Source: Phycisphaeraceae bacterium
GTDB lineage: Bacteria > Planctomycetota > Phycisphaerae > Phycisphaerales > Phycisphaeraceae
Direction of reading: 5' to 3'
Length of the DNA stretch: 8,111 nt
Assembly: GCA_007119405.1 (NCBI GenBank)
Contig: SKPT01000350.1
Span: 1 to 8,111, forward strand
Shown: piece by piece, positions 6,038-8,111 of the stretch
How the letters are laid out: each line of letters starts with the position of its first letter
Position numbering within the stretch: the first letter of the stretch is position 1
The notes under the pieces: model-generated
The model's input: only the letters and a program-made list of their open reading frames with translations
The model's database searches: none
What the model was told of the DNA's origin: nothing
Translations under genes and position numbers: made by a program

Positions 6038-6275
6038 GGACGCGCCCCTTGCGAAGCTGCCGCACGTGATCGGCCACGTCCTGGAGGTCCCGGCGGTCCT
6101 TCCAGAGTCCGAAGGCCGGATGATCCTGCACCCGCGCGGCCGTGGCCTGTTCGGGCAGCGGCTGCATGATGGCTTTGGCTCGGCCGCGGTAGAGGATCGT
6201 GATCCGCTCGTTGCGCTCCAGGGCGCGGATGATCTCGGCGGATTTCTTGCGCAGATCGACGAAGGAGGCTTTCAT
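6027..6275 (-). CDS. Phd/YefM-like antitoxin partner of VapC
   Basis: The 82-residue product has the Phd/YefM plan: an N-terminal dimerising and DNA-binding part (DLRKKSAEIIRALERNERITILYRGRAKAIMQPL, residues 7-40 in pieces) and a charged C-terminal arm (about 50-80, with FGLWKDRRDLQDV and a final RKGR) that would wrap and block the toxin. Such antitoxins repress their own operon together with the toxin. GGAG (6283-6286) lies seven bases before the ATG. Antitoxin-first order and the overlap with vapC fit the usual module. Confidence 0.88.
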   Translation of the reverse strand: MKASFVDLRKKSAEIIRALERNERITILYRGRAKAIMQPLPEQATAARVQDHPAFGLWKDRRDLQDVADHVRQLRKGRVRGL

Positions 6276-6289
6276 GGGGCGGCTCCGTA

Positions 6290-6329
6290 TGTGCAGTTAA
6301 AGTGTACACTCGGGCCGCCGGGAAGGCAA
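6290..6329 (-). promoter_or_regulatory. Promoter and candidate autoregulatory operator of the toxin-antitoxin operon
   Basis: On the minus strand TTGCCT (6324-6329) and TACACT (6301-6306) are exactly 17 bp apart, a good sigma70-like promoter about 25 bp before the antitoxin ATG. The -10 box overlaps the perfect palindrome AGTGTACACT (6301-6310). The half-site TGTACA (6303-6308) is followed after 7 bp by TGCACA (6290-6295). Spaced TGTRCA-type half-sites across the -10 and start region are what autorepression by a Phd-type antitoxin would use. Confidence 0.55.
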
Positions 6330-6362
6330 CCGTCAGGGCGACATGCCTGCCGACGAGCGCCC

Positions 6363-7298
6363 TCACCCCGCCACCGCCACGCCGATCGCCTCGGCGGGGT
6401 TGTCGCGCGTGAGCGTGAGCACCTGCTTGGGCGTCAGGCCCAGGCCCTGGCGCAGATTCGCCGCCGCCTGGGGCATGGTCATCGCCGAGCCGACGAGGTG
6501 CGCCTTGCCCGGCGCCCAGGCGACCAGGTCTTCGCCCACCTCGACTTCCCATCGCCCCAGGCGATGCGTGCCGGCGCCCAGGCCCGCGGCCGCCATGCAG
6601 TCGGTGACGACGAAGCAGCGGTCGAGGCCCGCCAGGCGCAGGTAGTTGCCCAGGGCGAACAGCGGCACGTGCACGCCGTCGGCGATGAAGCCCAGGCGCA
6701 GGTGGTCGCTGCGGGCCAGCACGCGCTGGACGATGTTGTCGTGGCGGTCGACGTTGCGCGGCACGCCGTTGCCCAGGTGGGTCCACATCGAGAGGCCGGC
6801 GTCGATGGCGGCGTCGAGCTGGTCGAGGCTGGGGTTGGCGTGGCCAGCGGAGACGGTGATGCCCTGGTCCGCGAGCAGGCGCGTGGTGGCCATGGCGGGG
6901 TCGCACTCGGGGGCGAGGGTGACGATGCGCGTCAGGCCGGCCGCGGCGTCGAGCAGTCGCTTCATGGTGTCGGCGTCGGCGGGGGTGACGGCGTCGAGCG
7001 GGTGGGCGCCGCGATAGCCGTCTTCGGCGCTGATGAACGGGCCCTCGATGTGGATGCCGGCGACGAGCTGGCGGGCGAGGTCGTCGGCCTCGCGCAGCTC
7101 GACGAGGCGACGCAGGCGGGCGCACATGGTCTCGACGTGGTCGGTGATGATCGTGGGCAGAAACGCGGCGACGCCGGCCTTGGCGAGCGCTTCGCAGGCG
7201 CGGTGGAAGTCGTCGCCTGGCAGGGCGTCCTGGTTGAAGTCGACGCCCACGTAGCCGTTGACCTGCACGTCGACGTAGCCGGGGGTGGGGGTGGGCAT
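6363..7298 (-). CDS. nagA: N-acetylglucosamine-6-phosphate deacetylase, barrel core only
   Basis: This amidohydrolase-superfamily enzyme removes acetate from N-acetylglucosamine-6-phosphate to give glucosamine-6-phosphate in the cytoplasm. The family is normally about 380-400 residues; this product has 311. It starts almost at the first barrel strand (PGYVDVQVNG, 6-15, with Gln/Asn in place of HxH as in E. coli NagA). It keeps the metal and catalytic residues: Glu85 (HIEGPF), His153 (AGHAN), His174 (THLGNG), His210 (IADGVH) and Asp233 (TDCMAAAG). It stops right after NPAEAIGV (300-307), before the segment that usually completes the small beta-sandwich. Both halves of that domain are thus missing while the active site is intact. 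No Shine-Dalgarno sequence is seen; the leader is repeat DNA. It follows nagB on the same strand after 201 bp and is in the same reading frame. Confidence 0.9.
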   Translation of the reverse strand: MPTPTPGYVDVQVNGYVGVDFNQDALPGDDFHRACEALAKAGVAAFLPTIITDHVETMCARLRRLVELREADDLARQLVAGIHIEGPFISAEDGYRGAHPLDAVTPADADTMKRLLDAAAGLTRIVTLAPECDPAMATTRLLADQGITVSAGHANPSLDQLDAAIDAGLSMWTHLGNGVPRNVDRHDNIVQRVLARSDHLRLGFIADGVHVPLFALGNYLRLAGLDRCFVVTDCMAAAGLGAGTHRLGRWEVEVGEDLVAWAPGKAHLVGSAMTMPQAAANLRQGLGLTPKQVLTLTRDNPAEAIGVAVAG

Positions 7299-7301
7299 GG
7301 C

Positions 7302-7329
7302 GATTTCGGATTTCGGATTTCGGATTTGC
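7302..7329. repeat. Tandem heptamer GATTTCG
   Basis: Three perfect copies of GATTTCG (7302-7322) and a partial fourth lie directly before the nagA ATG, occupying the position where a ribosome-binding site is expected. On the minus strand this reads as repeated AATCCGA. Similar short repeats are common in intergenic DNA of planctomycetes and related bacteria, from general knowledge. Confidence 0.85.
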
Positions 7330-7345
7330 CGCTTGCGGCTTCGCG
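7328..7345. repeat. Third copy of the dispersed 18-bp element
   Basis: GCCGCTTGCGGCTTCGCG is identical to 1610-1627 and, inverted, to 1681-1698. Flanking bases form a CGGCT/AGCCG hairpin around TCGCG. Here the element stands singly and joins the heptamer repeat on one side and the GCGAAGGA repeat block on the other. Confidence 0.85.
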
Positions 7346-7368
7346 AGCCGCGGCTTGATTCATCGCAG

Positions 7369-7487
7369 AACCGCGAAGGAGCGAAGGAGCGCGAAGGAGC
7401 GAAGGAGCGCGAAGGTGCGAAGGTGAAGCGGGTTGCCGTTGGATCGTGTTGCTTCGCGATCTTCGCAGTCTTCGCTTCTTCGCGGTT
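7369..7487. repeat. GCGAAGGA tandem repeats within a long inverted repeat
   Basis: The 18-bp unit GCGAAGGAGCGAAGGAGC is present in two perfect copies (7373-7390 and 7391-7408) and one degenerate copy (7409-7426). The outer arms 7369-7386 and 7470-7487 pair over 18 bp with one G-T wobble, giving a long imperfect hairpin with further degenerate CTTCGC units in the right arm. It fills most of the nagB-nagA spacer. It resembles the dispersed family of AACC(G/A)CGAAGG-type repeats seen in planctomycetes and verrucomicrobia (general knowledge, not checked). In a nagB-nagA transcript it would fold strongly and could separate expression of the two genes. Confidence 0.8.
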
Positions 7488-7499
7488 GCCCCGGGCCTG

Positions 7500-8111
7500 T
7501 TACGCCTGCTCCGCCGCGGCGGACTTGAGCAGCGACGCGGCGGGCTTGTCCACGTGCAGGGCGGTGTTGTCGTGCTGCTGAAGGATCGACGCCGGCACCT
7601 CGTTGGTGACGGGGCCTTCGAGGCTGTTGCGCACGGCCTCGGCCTTGCGCTCGTCGGGCACGGACACGACGATGAACCTGCTCTTGAGGATCTGGCGGAC
7701 GCTCATGGAGATCGCCTCGGTGGGCACGTCGGCCATCGACTTGAACCAGCCCTCGCCGACCTGCTGCTTGCGGCAGCGCTCGTCGAGCTGGACGATGATG
7801 TAGGGGTCCTCGGTGTCGAAGTCGGCGGGCGGGTCGTTGAAGGCGAGGTGGCCGTTCTCGCCGATGCCGACCATGGCGACGTCGATCTCGTGGTTGCGGA
7901 TGATGTCGCTGACGCGTTTGGCCTCGTCGCGCGGGTCGTTGTGCTCGCAGTCGAGGTAGTGGAACGCGGCCACGGGCAGGGGCAGGCGGCTGTGGAAGCG
8001 CTGCCAGAGGTAGAGGCGGAAGCTCGCCGGGTGGGTGATGGCGATGCCGGCGTACTCGTCCAGGTGGAAGACGGTCACGCGGTCCCAGCGGATGTCCGGG
8101 GCGTTGGCCAG
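7500..8111 (-). CDS. nagB: Glucosamine-6-phosphate deaminase, 5' end outside the window
   Basis: This enzyme converts glucosamine-6-phosphate to fructose-6-phosphate and ammonia, the step after NagA. The 203 visible residues run open to the window edge, so about 40-60 N-terminal residues are missing. Recognisable parts are [12 protein letters not shown] just inside the edge, [15 protein letters not shown] (the active-site loop with the catalytic His; E. coli has NDGHIAFNEP there), [14 protein letters not shown] and an [15 protein letters not shown] segment. Asn for Asp before GH also occurs in Gram-positive NagB; Asp for Glu in FNDP is less usual. An alternative member of the same fold is 6-phosphogluconolactonase, but the DEY and GENGH motifs and the neighbouring nagA favour NagB. 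The frame stays open through the spacer into nagA after the TAA at 7500. Confidence 0.9.
   Translation of the reverse strand: MANAPDIRWDRVTVFHLDEYAGIAITHPASFRLYLWQRFHSRLPLPVAAFHYLDCEHNDPRDEAKRVSDIIRNHEIDVAMVGIGENGHLAFNDPPADFDTEDPYIIVQLDERCRKQQVGEGWFKSMADVPTEAISMSVRQILKSRFIVVSVPDERKAEAVRNSLEGPVTNEVPASILQQHDNTALHVDKPAASLLKSAAAEQA

Noticed and set aside
6337..6363. GGGCG/CGCCC stem downstream of nagA as a terminator
   Set aside because: The stem is only 5 bp with a long loop and no T-tract on the relevant strand.
7369..7487. CRISPR-like tandem block
   Set aside because: Repeat units are contiguous with no unique spacers and no cas genes are nearby; it is a tandem/inverted repeat.

Overview
The window is very GC-rich, with strong G/C bias at third codon positions. 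It carries a PEP-CTERM surface protein, an orphan NarL-type regulator coupled to a NusG paralogue, a Phd/VapC toxin-antitoxin pair, amino-sugar genes, and short dispersed intergenic repeats. Together these suggest a chromosome of a planctomycete, perhaps a Phycisphaerae-like lineage. That placement is inferred from gene content and repeat style; no rRNA or marker gene is present to prove it.

Layout. Positions 1-525 hold no confident gene, only several hairpins and one terminator-like structure. Then, all on the minus strand: argC (arginine biosynthesis, 526-1566), a perfect 19-bp inverted repeat (1609-1699), a NusG/RfaH-like elongation regulator (1700-2230) and a NarL/LuxR-type response regulator (2227-2877). 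The last two overlap by 4 nt. After a 530-bp spacer containing an AT-rich patch, a plus-strand PEP-CTERM secreted protein (3408-4136) ends in a textbook intrinsic terminator. A plus-strand orphan beta-ketoacyl-synthase-fold protein follows (4319-5650). Back on the minus strand are a VapC toxin and Phd/YefM-like antitoxin (5660-6275) with a visible promoter and candidate operator, then nagA (6363-7298), a repeat-filled spacer, and nagB (7500 to the window edge, 5' end missing).

How the genes work together. nagB-nagA form a short catabolic unit that converts N-acetylglucosamine-6-phosphate to fructose-6-phosphate. The regulator/NusG pair looks like a translationally coupled module controlling transcription initiation and elongation. 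Its divergent neighbour is a PEP-CTERM protein, and PEP-CTERM systems are known to associate with exopolysaccharide production, so a link to surface polymers is plausible but unproven.

Most unusual points: the response regulator has Glu in place of the phospho-accepting Asp and Ala in place of the conserved Thr/Ser. The ketosynthase keeps its nucleophilic Cys but has lost both catalytic His residues (Phe and Asn instead). NagA consists only of the TIM-barrel core, with both halves of the small beta-sandwich domain absent. nagB and nagA lie in one reading frame separated by a single stop codon and 67 open codons of repeat DNA. I found no CRISPR array, tRNA, rRNA or intact insertion sequence.
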